Shown here one piece after another: positions 34,974 through 43,563 of a stretch of 64,000 bases of DNA. Position 1 is the stretch's first letter. Each line of letters starts with the position of its first letter. Position numbers and translations under genes: made by a program. The notes under the pieces are model-generated. The model saw only the letters and a list, made by a program, of their open reading frames with translations. It was not told the origin of the DNA and searched no databases. The DNA lies in NCBI GenBank assembly GCA_963836915.1, contig CAWILH010000002.1, positions 1,364,001 to 1,428,000 of the forward strand, read 5' to 3'. Source of the stretch: Cryomorpha sp963836915 (GTDB lineage: Bacteria; Bacteroidota; Bacteroidia; Flavobacteriales_D; Cryomorphaceae).

Positions 34974-35840
34974 TTGAAATTAAGCCTTCGATCGGGCAAT
35001 ATGATGGTTCGCCTTTTGGTAATCAATGTAGCGGTGTTCCTTGCCCTTACCTTGGTGCGTATAGCGGGCTTCCTGTTCAATAATCCTGTGCTCGGCGATG
35101 TAATGCCTTGGATATCGGGCAGCTCCAGCTGGAAGGTGATGCTATACCGTCCGTGGTCGCTCTTCACCTATATGTTCGTGCATGAAAGCCTTGGGCATAT
35201 CTTTTTCAATCTCCTGCTCTTTTACTTTTCGGCGCGCATTTTTGAAGATCTGCTGAATGGCAAGCGATTGCTCGCCGTTTATATCATGGGGGGTATAGCC
35301 GGTTTCCTGCTCTACTTCTTGGCGTTCAATATTTTTCCTGTTTTTAGCGGAAGCAATAGCATAATATACGGGGCATCGGCCTCGGTGATAGCCGTTTTGG
35401 TGGCTATCGCCACGTACACCCCCGATCTCGAGCTGCGGCTCATCCTGATCGGAAATGTGAAACTCAAGTATATCGCGATCTTCTTCGTGGCGCTCGACAT
35501 CCTGTTCTTAGATGGCGGTAATACTGGCGGGAGGTTGGCACATCTAGGGGGTGCGGCCTATGGTTATTGGTATAGCGTCTCTTTGAAAAAAGGGAACGAT
35601 TGGTCAAAAGGGTTTTATTCATTCACAGGTTTTTTTAAAGATCTGGTGAAGCCCAGCCCCAAGATGAAGGTAGCTTCCAAAAATGCCAATCCAAAGCCCA
35701 AGGCTGCCGCCAAATCTGCCCCCGACCGTGAAAACGAGAAAAAGGTCGACTCCATACTCGATAAAATCTCGCATAGCGGGTACGATAGCCTGACGAAGGC
35801 AGAGAAGGAATTCTTGTTCAACGCAAGCAAAAAAGGGTGA
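34974..35840 (+). CDS. Second rhomboid family serine protease
   Basis: A protein of about 288 residues with SLGHIFFNLLLFYFSARIFEDLL, the catalytic IYGASASVIAVLVA (Ser in GASAS) and RLAHLGGAAYGYW (His), plus a Lys/Ala-rich cytoplasmic tail ending in a DUF6576-like helix (VDSILDKISHSGYDSLTKAEKEFL), common in Bacteroidota rhomboids. The start is unclear: a stop lies at 34959-34961, so only CTG 34965, TTG 34974 or ATG 35001 are possible. The family N-terminus normally includes a DDLK just where CTG-GAT-GAT-TTG-AAA occurs, so a small indel upstream of it may also have removed an ATG start. Confidence 0.85.
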   Translation: MKLSLRSGNMMVRLLVINVAVFLALTLVRIAGFLFNNPVLGDVMPWISGSSSWKVMLYRPWSLFTYMFVHESLGHIFFNLLLFYFSARIFEDLLNGKRLLAVYIMGGIAGFLLYFLAFNIFPVFSGSNSIIYGASASVIAVLVAIATYTPDLELRLILIGNVKLKYIAIFFVALDILFLDGGNTGGRLAHLGGAAYGYWYSVSLKKGNDWSKGFYSFTGFFKDLVKPSPKMKVASKNANPKPKAAAKSAPDRENEKKVDSILDKISHSGYDSLTKAEKEFLFNASKKG

Positions 35841-36952
35841 TAAAGTGGTTGCGGTCGCTGAGCAAAAGGCTGCTCATAATCTTGAATATTATCTCCGTGC
35901 TGGCGCTATTTACTGCTTACCTTTCGACCCATATCAGTCCTTCACAAATTTTATTTCCGGCGCTATTTGGTGTGGCCTACGGTATTATTCTGGTCATTAA
36001 TTTAAGTTTTATTGCATTTTGGCTTTTTGTCAAGAAACGGTTGGCCTTGCTGTCGGCCATCGCGATATTGTTTGGAATCAATCACTTATCTGCCTATTTC
36101 CAGCTCTTCCCTTCTTTTTCAGACCCTTCCGAATCGGTAAAGTCAGTACATGTGCTCTCCTATAATGTGAAGCTCTTCAGCTGGTATAACTGGCGTAAGA
36201 ACAAGAACGACCGCGATGAAATGATAGCTGGACTGAAAACTTCCGACGCCGATGTACTTTGCTTTCAAGAGTATTTTAACCACACGAATTCTTCCGTTTT
36301 TGGCACCAAAAATTTGCTGAAAAGAAACCTAGGCACTAAGTATGTGCACGATGTCTATACGAAAACGATCAATGGCGAGCAGCAATATGGCATAGCGACG
36401 ATGAGCAAATATCCGATCGTAAACCGCGGCCGCGTATGGTTCAAAAGTGAAGACAGCAATATCTGCATCTTCACCGATCTGCGTATTAACGGCGACACCA
36501 TCCGTGTGTACAACGCGCATGTCGCATCGATCCGGTTCAGCGACGGCGACCATCATTTTGTAGAAAAACTGAAAGATCCAGAAAACCCAGAGAAACCTGA
36601 CCTGAAGGCTGGTATGAGCATTATAAACCGGCTGGGTAGAGCCTACCGCAAGCGGGCTTCGCAAGTAGGTAGTATCAAAGAGCACATTTTGAGTTCGCCC
36701 TATCCGGTCATTCTCTGCGGCGATTTTAACGATACGCCTGTTTCCTATAGCTATGCGCAAATCTCATCGATCTTATCCGACTCATTTCGCGAAAGTGGCT
36801 GGGGAATCGGCAATACCTACATTGGCAATTTTCCTTCGTTTCGCATCGATTATATTTTTCACAGCCCCGAGATGAGCGGATATTCATATACCACCCATCC
36901 CGAAAAGGTTTCAGACCACCACGCCATAAGCACGGTGCTGGCCTGGGAATGA
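35837..36952 (+). CDS. Endonuclease/exonuclease/phosphatase (EEP) family membrane protein
   Basis: GTG 35837 overlaps the stop of the rhomboid gene by 4 bp (GTGA), showing coupling. Residues 1-95 contain three hydrophobic segments; from about 105 the EEP domain follows with LSYNVKLFSW, VLCFQEYFNH (metal-binding Glu), VILCGDFNDTP (Asp/Asn) and KVSDHHAISTVL (catalytic His). The length of 371 residues is normal for this membrane-anchored type. The domain cleaves phosphodiester bonds, and the substrate could be nucleic acid or lipid. Its constant location after the rhomboids in Bacteroidota suggests an envelope-related function, not tested. Confidence 0.88.
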   Translation: MIKWLRSLSKRLLIILNIISVLALFTAYLSTHISPSQILFPALFGVAYGIILVINLSFIAFWLFVKKRLALLSAIAILFGINHLSAYFQLFPSFSDPSESVKSVHVLSYNVKLFSWYNWRKNKNDRDEMIAGLKTSDADVLCFQEYFNHTNSSVFGTKNLLKRNLGTKYVHDVYTKTINGEQQYGIATMSKYPIVNRGRVWFKSEDSNICIFTDLRINGDTIRVYNAHVASIRFSDGDHHFVEKLKDPENPEKPDLKAGMSIINRLGRAYRKRASQVGSIKEHILSSPYPVILCGDFNDTPVSYSYAQISSILSDSFRESGWGIGNTYIGNFPSFRIDYIFHSPEMSGYSYTTHPEKVSDHHAISTVLAWE

Positions 36953-36983
36953 AGCTCAGGATTTTTCGAGCTTATGATTAAGC

Positions 36984-38603
36984 TTACGGCTCTTTGGACT
37001 CTATTTTCACCCTTCGCAAATCAAGCATATTCATCGGATTATTGTCCAGTCCCGATACCGATTTGGACACGAAGCGCACCACCACATCATAATAGAGCGG
37101 TACGATCGGGGCATCGCGCATCACTAGGCTATCCATGGAGCGGTAAGCGAGTTTTCGCTTTAGGGGATCGGTCGTGCTGAGCGCTTCTTCGTAAAGCATA
37201 TCGGCCTTGAGATTGCTGTAGCGGGTATAATTGGGGCCGTTTGGTACAAAATTTTTGCTATAAAAAAGCGCCATAAAGTTCTCATCGTCAGGATAATCGG
37301 CCAACCACGACTTTCGAAAAAACTCAAGCTCTCCCCGAGCTGAGAGTTCGCGGTGCACCGACGCTGGCACCACATCTACCTTGCAGCGTATGCCGAAAGT
37401 GCCCAACTGATGCTGTACGTATTCGCAAATATCGGCGTAATCGGCAGTAGCGCTGAGCGTAAGCACCGGCAGCTCATCGCCATTGGGATGTCCGGCGCGT
37501 GTCAAGATGGCCTTTACAGAATCTGGCTCGAAGCTATAGCCGGCTTCGGCATCGTAGCCCGGCATCCCCTTGGGAATAAAACCTCCTGTGGCCGGAGTGT
37601 AAATATTCCGGCGCAAATATTTAACCATCGCCTTCCGGTCTATGGCGTAGTTTACCGCCCTGCGCAGATCGGGATTGATCCAAACGGACTCTGGAGCCCT
37701 ATCCTGATCGACTAGAAAACCCAAATAATCCGTTTTCAAAAAAGGGGTTCGCTGTAATCGCAAATCATTGGCATAAATAGTGTTAAGCTCCCCTTCTGGT
37801 GAAAGCAACTCGTCGCTATAGCTGCTGTGCAGCCCACTCATAAAATCAAAATTACCCTTCAATAAGTCCAGATAGGCGGCGCCCTTATCGGGAATGAAAG
37901 AAACCGAAACCGCATCGAGGTAAGGCAGGGGATTGCCATCTTGATCGCTCTCGAAATACTGGTCATTCCTTAAAAGTACGAGCCGGGTATTTTCTATCCA
38001 AAAATTAAATTTAAAAGGGCCTGTTCCCACAGGGTTTTCCCTAAAATCTTCTCCGTAATAGTCGACCGCTTCTTTGGGTATGACCGAACAATACTTCATC
38101 CCCAACAATCCCAAAAAGGGGGGGAAGGCCTGCTTCAAATTGATTTCCACCACCGAATCGCCGATCGCTGCAAATGGGTCAATGGCGGCCACATTGCTAA
38201 AGACCCAACCTCCCGGGCTCGAAGTCTTGGCAGATCGGATGCGGTCGAAACTATACACCACATCGGCAGCTACGAGCCGCCGACCTATGGTGTCCGGAAA
38301 ACAGGGGTTGGAGTGAAAATAAACATCGCCGCGCAGTACGAACCGGTAGCAGGTTCCGCTGCTGTCTATGCTCCAGCTTTTGGCGAGGGCCGGCCGCACA
38401 TTCAAGCTATCATCCACTTCTACCAAGCTGTTAAAAAGCATATTACAAGCCCATAAATTCTCAAGGTTACGGCTATATGCCGGGTCGAGCGATGTGATGC
38501 CGGCCGATTCATTATAGCGGAATATCATTTTGTCGGCATAGTCGCTTCGATTGGAGCAGGCTGCCAGCGCAGCAATAAAAAGGATACTATAAATAGACTT
38601 CAC
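36984..38603 (-). CDS. ABC transporter substrate-binding lipoprotein (SBP_bac_5, peptide type)
   Basis: The start is placed at GTG 38603 because it gives a canonical lipoprotein signal (lipobox LAAC), and because a TAAATTTG -7 element ends 5 nt upstream; ATG 38648 would add an unnatural extension. The protein of about 539 residues has the solute-binding family 5 pattern: SLDPAYSRNLENLWACNMLFNSLVEVDDSLNVRPALAKSW near the N-terminus, NPVGTGPFKFNFWI, DLRRAVNYAIDRKAMVKYL. This family binds oligopeptides or nickel for ABC importers, but no permease or ATPase gene is adjacent, as is common for stand-alone members in Bacteroidota. Confidence 0.88.
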   Translation of the reverse strand: MKSIYSILFIAALAACSNRSDYADKMIFRYNESAGITSLDPAYSRNLENLWACNMLFNSLVEVDDSLNVRPALAKSWSIDSSGTCYRFVLRGDVYFHSNPCFPDTIGRRLVAADVVYSFDRIRSAKTSSPGGWVFSNVAAIDPFAAIGDSVVEINLKQAFPPFLGLLGMKYCSVIPKEAVDYYGEDFRENPVGTGPFKFNFWIENTRLVLLRNDQYFESDQDGNPLPYLDAVSVSFIPDKGAAYLDLLKGNFDFMSGLHSSYSDELLSPEGELNTIYANDLRLQRTPFLKTDYLGFLVDQDRAPESVWINPDLRRAVNYAIDRKAMVKYLRRNIYTPATGGFIPKGMPGYDAEAGYSFEPDSVKAILTRAGHPNGDELPVLTLSATADYADICEYVQHQLGTFGIRCKVDVVPASVHRELSARGELEFFRKSWLADYPDDENFMALFYSKNFVPNGPNYTRYSNLKADMLYEEALSTTDPLKRKLAYRSMDSLVMRDAPIVPLYYDVVVRFVSKSVSGLDNNPMNMLDLRRVKIESKEP

Positions 38604-38608
38604 GGATG

Positions 38609-38616
38609 CAAATTTA
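38609..38616 (-). promoter_or_regulatory. TAnnTTTG -7 element of the SBP_bac_5 gene
   Basis: TAAATTTG on the minus strand ends 5 nt before GTG 38603, implying a leaderless transcript, and argues against the ATG at 38648, which lies upstream of the element. Confidence 0.5.
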
Positions 38617-38651
38617 AGAAGGCGGCCTGTGAATAAAACGGCCGGCACCAG

Positions 38652-39095
38652 CTATTTTAAAACCCTGCTGTTGGTAAGCTCCAAGTTAGCCGTTGCAAGC
38701 GTATCAGCTTCAGGAATTTTCCAGCAGATCTCCACTTTCTTGACACCCCATTTCCGAGCCTTTTTTACATCCCGGCCCATATGTATATCGATGCGGTTCT
38801 TGTAGCGCCGGTTCATCTTATCGTTTACTATAAATGCATCTTCAAAGCCTTTGATATTCACCAATGTGCCGTAGACCAAGCCACTATCGAGCAAGTCGCG
38901 CGATATGGCTATACTCGGAATGCTGTCAACCAACTTATCTCCCCAAGCCGTGATGTTTCCCTCGGTGCCAGGCCGGGTCTGATTAGGCAAACTATTATAG
39001 GCGCTGGCTTTCACTTGAAGGCATTTCATCTGCGGGGGTTCTTCTTTGCAGGAAATAAGCAGGATGATCAGCAGCGAAACAAGAAAAATGCGCAT
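38652..39095 (-). CDS. 3D-domain (RlpA/MltA-like fold) lipoprotein
   Basis: A 147-residue lipoprotein (lipobox LISC). The mature part shows the 3D domain pattern: VKASAYNSLPNQT, AWGDKL, SIAISRDLL, GLVYGTLVNIKGFEDAFIVNDKMNRRYKNRIDIHMG, WGVKKVEI, with conserved aspartates in the double-psi beta-barrel fold. The fold occurs in peptidoglycan-acting lytic transglycosylases and in proteins of unknown activity; this stand-alone version is typical of Bacteroidota. It is 48 bp upstream of the SBP gene on the same strand and separated from it by that gene's own promoter element. Confidence 0.8.
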   Translation of the reverse strand: MRIFLVSLLIILLISCKEEPPQMKCLQVKASAYNSLPNQTRPGTEGNITAWGDKLVDSIPSIAISRDLLDSGLVYGTLVNIKGFEDAFIVNDKMNRRYKNRIDIHMGRDVKKARKWGVKKVEICWKIPEADTLATANLELTNSRVLK

Positions 39096-39287
39096 GATTG
39101 GAAAGTCTTTCAGCTAAGTTAAAAAAAGTATAAGTTCAGGCTATTAATTGACTCTTTCGAAATATAAAGCCACATCGGCGCTCAGGAAATTCCCTAGACT
39201 GGCGCAGGAAAAAAACTTTATGCGTATCCGGTAAAAGCTGATCTCGCTAAAAGCCGCTCATGCCCCATAAAAAATCTCAAACCATCG

Positions 39288-39295
39288 TACCTTTG
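39288..39295 (+). promoter_or_regulatory. TAnnTTTG -7 element, leaderless mtaB
   Basis: TACCTTTG ends 4 nt before ATG 39300, too close for any ribosome binding site, so the mRNA would be leaderless or nearly so. Confidence 0.55.
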
Positions 39296-39299
39296 CGGC

Positions 39300-40613
39300 A
39301 TGCTTCAATTCAAGAAAGCAGCCTTTTACACCTTGGGCTGCAAGCTCAATTTTTCAGAGACCTCTACCATCGCCCGCCAACTCAAGGCTGCGGGATATGC
39401 ACGGGTGCAATTTGATGATGATCCCGATGTGTTCATCATCAATACCTGCTCAGTGACCGAGAATGCCGATAAGAAATGCCGCAGCATCGTGCGTAAGGCA
39501 CTGCGGGTAAACCCGCAAGCCGCTGTGATCGTGATAGGCTGCTACGCACAGCTCAAACCGACCGAAATAGCTTCGATACCCGGAGTAAACCTAGTACTGG
39601 GCGCTGAAGAGAAATTTAACGTGGTTGAATATTTGGAGCGGAATGATATACACCAAAAAAACCGCGCCGAAGCAAGAGAGATCAAGCATACCCGTGAGTT
39701 TATTCCCGGGTTTTCATCGGGCGATCGCACGCGGACTTTCTTAAAAGTACAGGACGGATGCAATTATTTTTGCGCTTTCTGCACCATCCCGCTGGCACGT
39801 GGTCGCTCGCGGAGTGCATCGGTCGCAGAGACTGTGGCGGTAGCGCAAAAGGCCGCGAAGGCCGGTGCCAAAGAAGTGGTTTTGACGGGTGTGAATATTG
39901 GCGACTTTGGTCACGGAACTGAAGAAAACCTTATAGATCTGCTCAGGCAACTCGAAACCATAGATGGGATAGAGCGCTATCGGATTTCGAGTATTGAGCC
40001 CAACTTACTAACCGATGAGATCATCCTTTTAGTGGCCAAGAGTAAGAAGTTCATGCCTCACTTTCACATTCCGCTACAGTCGGGGTCAGACCATATTCTC
40101 TCGGCCATGCGCCGCCGCTACCGCACCGGTCTATACCGCGAGCGGATCGAAACTATCAAATCACTCATGCCCCAGGCCTGCATCGGGGTGGATGTGATCG
40201 TAGGTTTTCCCGGTGAGCTTGATGCGCATTTCTTGGAGACTTATGAATTTCTTAATTCGCTGGATATAGCTTATCTCCACGTGTTTACCTATTCTGAGCG
40301 CCCAAATACCACTGCGGTGCGCATAGCCGAAGTGGTAGAGCTGGACGTACGGAATGATCGCAATAAGCAATTGCGCAGCCTTTCGCATAAGAAGAAAAAT
40401 GCGTTCTACCAGTCTCAGCTGGGAAGCACTTCAAAGGTGCTTTTCGAAAAAGAAGAATCAAAAGGTTTTATGAACGGCTTCACCGAGAATTATGTAAAAG
40501 TAAAGCTGACATATGATAAAAATCTGATCAATAAAATACAATCGGTAAGCCTCTGCGAAATAGATCGCGACGGATTGGTGAAAGTTGAAATTCTAAATGA
40601 AATACATGTCTGA
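39300..40613 (+). CDS. mtaB: tRNA t6A37 methylthiotransferase MtaB
   Basis: A 437-residue radical SAM methylthiotransferase, converting N6-threonylcarbamoyladenosine 37 of tRNA to its 2-methylthio derivative. The N-terminal UPF0004 domain has three cluster cysteines (YTLGCKLNFSET, INTCSVTENAD, VIGCYAQ); the radical SAM domain has CNYFCAFCTIPLARGRSRS with CxxxCxxC. The opening FYTLGCKLNFSE is characteristic of MtaB rather than MiaB or RimO. A C-terminal TRAM-like region closes the protein. It overlaps the following monophosphatase gene by 17 bp. Confidence 0.93.
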   Translation: MLQFKKAAFYTLGCKLNFSETSTIARQLKAAGYARVQFDDDPDVFIINTCSVTENADKKCRSIVRKALRVNPQAAVIVIGCYAQLKPTEIASIPGVNLVLGAEEKFNVVEYLERNDIHQKNRAEAREIKHTREFIPGFSSGDRTRTFLKVQDGCNYFCAFCTIPLARGRSRSASVAETVAVAQKAAKAGAKEVVLTGVNIGDFGHGTEENLIDLLRQLETIDGIERYRISSIEPNLLTDEIILLVAKSKKFMPHFHIPLQSGSDHILSAMRRRYRTGLYRERIETIKSLMPQACIGVDVIVGFPGELDAHFLETYEFLNSLDIAYLHVFTYSERPNTTAVRIAEVVELDVRNDRNKQLRSLSHKKKNAFYQSQLGSTSKVLFEKEESKGFMNGFTENYVKVKLTYDKNLINKIQSVSLCEIDRDGLVKVEILNEIHV

Positions 40614-41388
40614 ACTGCTCCAATCTACCATAGAAATAAGCAAAAGCGTAGGTGCCTTTTTGATGGAAGAACAGCATAAAATCTCACGTAGCGAAATCGA
40701 ATTTAAAGGATCGGCAAATGACTTGGTCTCCCGCGCCGACAAAGATGCTGAGCGCAGATTTGTCGAATTCCTATCTAAACTGCTTCCCGAGGCAGGCTTC
40801 ATCGCCGAGGAAGGCACCAGCACCAAGGTAGGCAAGGAATATAATTGGATCATCGATCCGCTCGATGGCACCACCAATTACCTCTACCGCATACCCTGCT
40901 GGTGCACGAGCGTGGCCTTACAGAAAAATGGAGCGCTGGTGCTGGGTGTTATTTTTGATCCTACCCATGGCGAATGTTTCAGCGCCGAAATAGATGAAGG
41001 GGCATTTTTAAATGGAAGTAAAATCCAGGTTTCTGATCAAAAGAATTTTAATGAATGCCTAGTTGCGACGGGATTTCCATACCATAATTTGAATCGGAGC
41101 AAAGAATATCTTGGCGTATTGCACGCCGTGAATGAGCGCAGTCGCGGCATACGCAGGCTGGGCTCTGCCGCGCTCGACATGGCCTATGTGGCTTGTGGTC
41201 GCTTTGAAGCCTTTTACGAATACGGTTTGCACCCATGGGATTGCGCTGCGGGAGCAGTGATCATCAAAGAAGCCGGTGGCGTGGTGACCGATTTTAAAAA
41301 CGGAGATGACTTTCTAAAAAAGCGTACGATGATCTCGGACAATGGACTGATCCATAACCAATTGATCGACATAGTAGCGGATTGGTAA
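40597..41388 (+). CDS. Inositol monophosphatase family protein
   Basis: A 263-residue member of the Mg-dependent, Li-sensitive phosphatase superfamily. Motifs are FIAEEGTS (Glu ligand) near 67-74, WIIDPLDGTTNYLYRIP (DPLDGT) near 83-99, and LHPWDCAAGAVIIKEAGGVVTD (WDxAAG) near 210-231. Bacterial members hydrolyse inositol-1-phosphate or, as in CysQ, PAP; this one matches the SuhB/IMPase type in length and motifs. It overlaps mtaB by 17 bp and would be co-expressed; the functional link is not evident. Confidence 0.88.
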   Translation: MKYMSELLQSTIEISKSVGAFLMEEQHKISRSEIEFKGSANDLVSRADKDAERRFVEFLSKLLPEAGFIAEEGTSTKVGKEYNWIIDPLDGTTNYLYRIPCWCTSVALQKNGALVLGVIFDPTHGECFSAEIDEGAFLNGSKIQVSDQKNFNECLVATGFPYHNLNRSKEYLGVLHAVNERSRGIRRLGSAALDMAYVACGRFEAFYEYGLHPWDCAAGAVIIKEAGGVVTDFKNGDDFLKKRTMISDNGLIHNQLIDIVADW

Positions 41389-41423
41389 TTGACTTGAACG
41401 GTCATGAAGTCGCTTTTGAATTT

Positions 41424-42137
41424 CTATTTGAGCGACTTTGCAGCTAAAATTTCTCCTGTTGCTCTATCCTGAACAAAGAGCACGATCCCAAAATTATCGT
41501 CCATTAAATCCTCTGGTATTTCAAGCGTTAGCTCACCAGAGCTAAGGGCTGTTGCTTCTGCAAATGTCCGCACTACATTAACGTGATTTAATTTTTTGCC
41601 GGAATTCTCTCCGCGAGGTATTTCATTGACAGCGTTTTTTTGCATTATAATTCCTGCCACCATGAGATTTTTTAATTCTCCTTCCAAGCTATAAGCAAGT
41701 GTCGTGCTGGCTTCCGCCAATTGATAGCCGGCTGTGAGCCTGAGCTGCGGAGCAAGGCTGAGCGCATCTTGAACCAAGGCTTTTGCGTCTGCCGCGCGAC
41801 TGCCTACGATCCCTTGCCGACCATTGATCACAAGCTCGGGGGTATAGATTTTCCCATCAAGCTTGCCCGCATACCAGCGTTGGCGCTGCGAAAATTCTTC
41901 TTTCGAGTAGGGATCTTTCCATCCCAATCGATTCCAATAATCAACATGGTAGCTCAGCGCAATCACTCCATTCCCGCTGTCGGAAAGACTTTGCAACACT
42001 TCATCGGCCGGCGGACAGCTCGAACAGCCCTGCGATGTAAAAAGCTCAATCAAAACCGAACTCTTTTGCGCGTAAGCGGAATGGCCGAGAGTCAGTAAAT
42101 AAAAAAAGATAGTAGAAATAAGAACTTGAGTTTTCAT
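41424..42137 (-). CDS. DUF1223 thioredoxin-fold secreted protein
   Basis: The start at ATG 42137 yields a clean signal peptide (MKTQVLISTIFFYLLTLGHSAYAQ), while ATG 42167 would add ten residues before it. The mature protein of about 214 residues shows LIELFTSQGCSSCPPADEVLQ, the CxxC hallmark of DUF1223, and HVDYWNRLGWKDPYSKEEFSQRQ, also typical. Members look like periplasmic thioredoxin-fold oxidoreductases of unknown partner. It converges with the monophosphatase gene (35 bp between stops). Confidence 0.85.
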   Translation of the reverse strand: MKTQVLISTIFFYLLTLGHSAYAQKSSVLIELFTSQGCSSCPPADEVLQSLSDSGNGVIALSYHVDYWNRLGWKDPYSKEEFSQRQRWYAGKLDGKIYTPELVINGRQGIVGSRAADAKALVQDALSLAPQLRLTAGYQLAEASTTLAYSLEGELKNLMVAGIIMQKNAVNEIPRGENSGKKLNHVNVVRTFAEATALSSGELTLEIPEDLMDDNFGIVLFVQDRATGEILAAKSLK

Positions 42138-42201
42138 AAGGTGCTTTCTAAAAATACAGATTGGCAAAGTGAAACCCCGGCAAAAGCGGTAAAAAAAAGA
42201 A

Positions 42202-42227
42202 AGCTGGAAAATTTACATTTTCCAGCT
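42202..42227 (-). terminator. Rho-independent terminator, minus strand
   Basis: AGCTGGAAAAT / ATTTTCCAGCT forms an 11-bp perfect stem with loop TTAC; on the minus strand it is followed by TTCTTTTTTTT. It lies upstream of the DUF1223 gene and so must end some other minus-strand transcript. Confidence 0.75.
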
Positions 42228-42253
42228 CTCCCCAGCATTCACTGTAACCAAAA

Positions 42254-42272
42254 AACCGACAGAGTGTCGGTT
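42254..42272 (-). terminator. Second minus-strand terminator hairpin
   Basis: AACCGACA / TGTCGGTT (8-bp stem, 3-nt loop) followed on the minus strand by TTTTTT. Together with the hairpin at 42202 it forms a tandem terminator about 30 bp apart with no annotated minus-strand gene in front. Confidence 0.65.
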
Positions 42273-42574
42273 ATCTAACCTTAACCGCTCTATATTACGC
42301 TACATTCTTCGCTCTGGATTTAAATTAACACTATTTTAACATTTTAGACTGCTTTCGGTTGGAAACATTTATGATATTCAGTTTAACGATTGAGCGGAGC
42401 AGCGGTCTATATCCTAGTGAAATAGGCTTGGCTAGCATAAAATAGCGTTTTGAACTTGAAACTATTGCTGAATAGAAACTCATGTCCAGCGTGCAGCCTT
42501 TTCTTCGAAAAGTTAAAACAATGACAGGTGAAAACCAACCCTTCTTTAACGCAAAGCTCGACCCAATTTTCAAT
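42254..42574 (-). ncRNA. Candidate small RNA or unrecognised transcript ending at tandem terminators
   Basis: The 458-bp gap between the DUF1223 gene (minus) and the phospholipase gene (plus) contains two minus-strand terminators, which need a transcript arising within the gap. The only ORF of size there (80 codons, 42573 to 42331) is basic, matches nothing I recognise and ends 60 bp before the first hairpin. A regulatory RNA is an alternative. The 5' end given here is a guess bounded by the start of that ORF. Confidence 0.25.
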
Positions 42575-42582
42575 TAGCTTTG
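42575..42582 (+). promoter_or_regulatory. TAnnTTTG -7 element of the phospholipase gene
   Basis: TAGCTTTG, an exact consensus match, ends 13 nt before TTG 42596 and supports this non-ATG start. Confidence 0.5.
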
Positions 42583-42595
42583 CCAAGAAATTTTA

Positions 42596-43495
42596 TTGCA
42601 TCTTTTGATCCAATCAGCATCGCTCTTGTTTATTTCCATTTTGTTTCCGTTTCTGGCCATCGGTCAGTCGCTCTTTAATGAATCATGGAAAATAACCACT
42701 CAGACGCTTTCGCAAAAATGGGAGCTGGACGAGGCAGATCAAAAAGGCACCTTCCGCATACAATCCTATAAGCCGATCTATGTAACTGCTGGGCGCTATT
42801 CTGACCGACCGAATACGCAGCCCAAAAGCGAAAACCCAAACATTGCAGTGCCCGTAGAGATTCCGTACAATAATTGGGAAGCGAAGTTTCAGCTCAGCTT
42901 TAAGAGTAAAATAGTTCAAGGGCTCTTCGATGGAAAAGGAGATCTCTGGGCCGCTTTTACGCAGAAGGCACATTGGCAAATCTATAATACGGAGCTTTCG
43001 CGTCCTTTTCGGGAACTCAATTACGAGCCGGAACTTATCTTCAACTATCCATTGAACATAAAAATGGGTGAATGGCGATTGCGCACCATCGGTGGTGGCT
43101 TCAACCACCAGTCTAATGGCCGCGCCCTGCCCCTATCGCGCAGCTGGAACCGAGTGACCTTTCACCTAGGGATGGAAAGCAAGGAATGGCAGCTCACGTT
43201 AAGGCCTTGGCTGCGACTGCCCGATCGTGAAGACGAAAATCCGGAGCTTTTAAACTATGTAGGCCGTGGTGAAGTACAGCTCTCATACCGATACAATACT
43301 CAATTGTTCTACGCCGTAATCACCCATCCATTTAACCGGCTCGACCGCGGCAGCATCCAGCTTAATTATGTATTTCCCGTAAAGGCAAACCTGAGGCTCC
43401 ACTTCCAGCTATTCTCTGGCTACGGCGAAACGCTGATCGATTATAACCACCGTCAGACCACAGCCGGTCTCGGAATCTCATTCTTTGATTGGTAA
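42596..43495 (+). CDS. pldA: Outer-membrane phospholipase A (PldA/OMPLA)
   Basis: A 299-residue protein from TTG 42596, with a signal peptide (cleavage near AIGQS) and a 12-strand barrel pattern. The family signature is complete: FTQKAHWQIYNTELSRPFRELNYEPE near 121-145 and GFNHQSNGRALPLSRSWNR near 168-186, giving the catalytic triad His171, Ser173 and Asn185 with the same spacing as in E. coli OMPLA (His142, Ser144, Asn156). The enzyme hydrolyses phospholipids mislocated in the outer leaflet. The last residues FFDW fit an outer-membrane C-terminus. No in-frame ATG exists near the start. Confidence 0.9.
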   Translation: MHLLIQSASLLFISILFPFLAIGQSLFNESWKITTQTLSQKWELDEADQKGTFRIQSYKPIYVTAGRYSDRPNTQPKSENPNIAVPVEIPYNNWEAKFQLSFKSKIVQGLFDGKGDLWAAFTQKAHWQIYNTELSRPFRELNYEPELIFNYPLNIKMGEWRLRTIGGGFNHQSNGRALPLSRSWNRVTFHLGMESKEWQLTLRPWLRLPDREDENPELLNYVGRGEVQLSYRYNTQLFYAVITHPFNRLDRGSIQLNYVFPVKANLRLHFQLFSGYGETLIDYNHRQTTAGLGISFFDW

Positions 43496-43517
43496 GGCAT
43501 ATTTTTGGAAATAAAAA

Positions 43518-43537
43518 AAGGAGCCCGAAGGCTCCTT
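43518..43537. terminator. Bidirectional terminator between pldA and CHRD genes
   Basis: AAGGAGCC-CGAA-GGCTCCTT, an 8-bp stem with a GNRA-like tetraloop, preceded by an A run and followed by AAAATTTT. It lies between two convergent genes and probably serves both. Confidence 0.8.
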
Positions 43538-43563
43538 AAAATTTTATGTTGGTCAGAAGACGA

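Noticed and set aside
36984..38648. ATG 38648 as start of the SBP_bac_5 gene
   Set aside because: It places 15 extra residues before the lipoprotein signal and lies upstream of the -7 element TAAATTTG; GTG 38603 fits both.
42331..42573. 80-codon minus-strand ORF as a protein-coding gene
   Set aside because: Basic, no recognisable pattern, no promoter match and it ends well before the terminators; kept only as part of a low-confidence transcript candidate.
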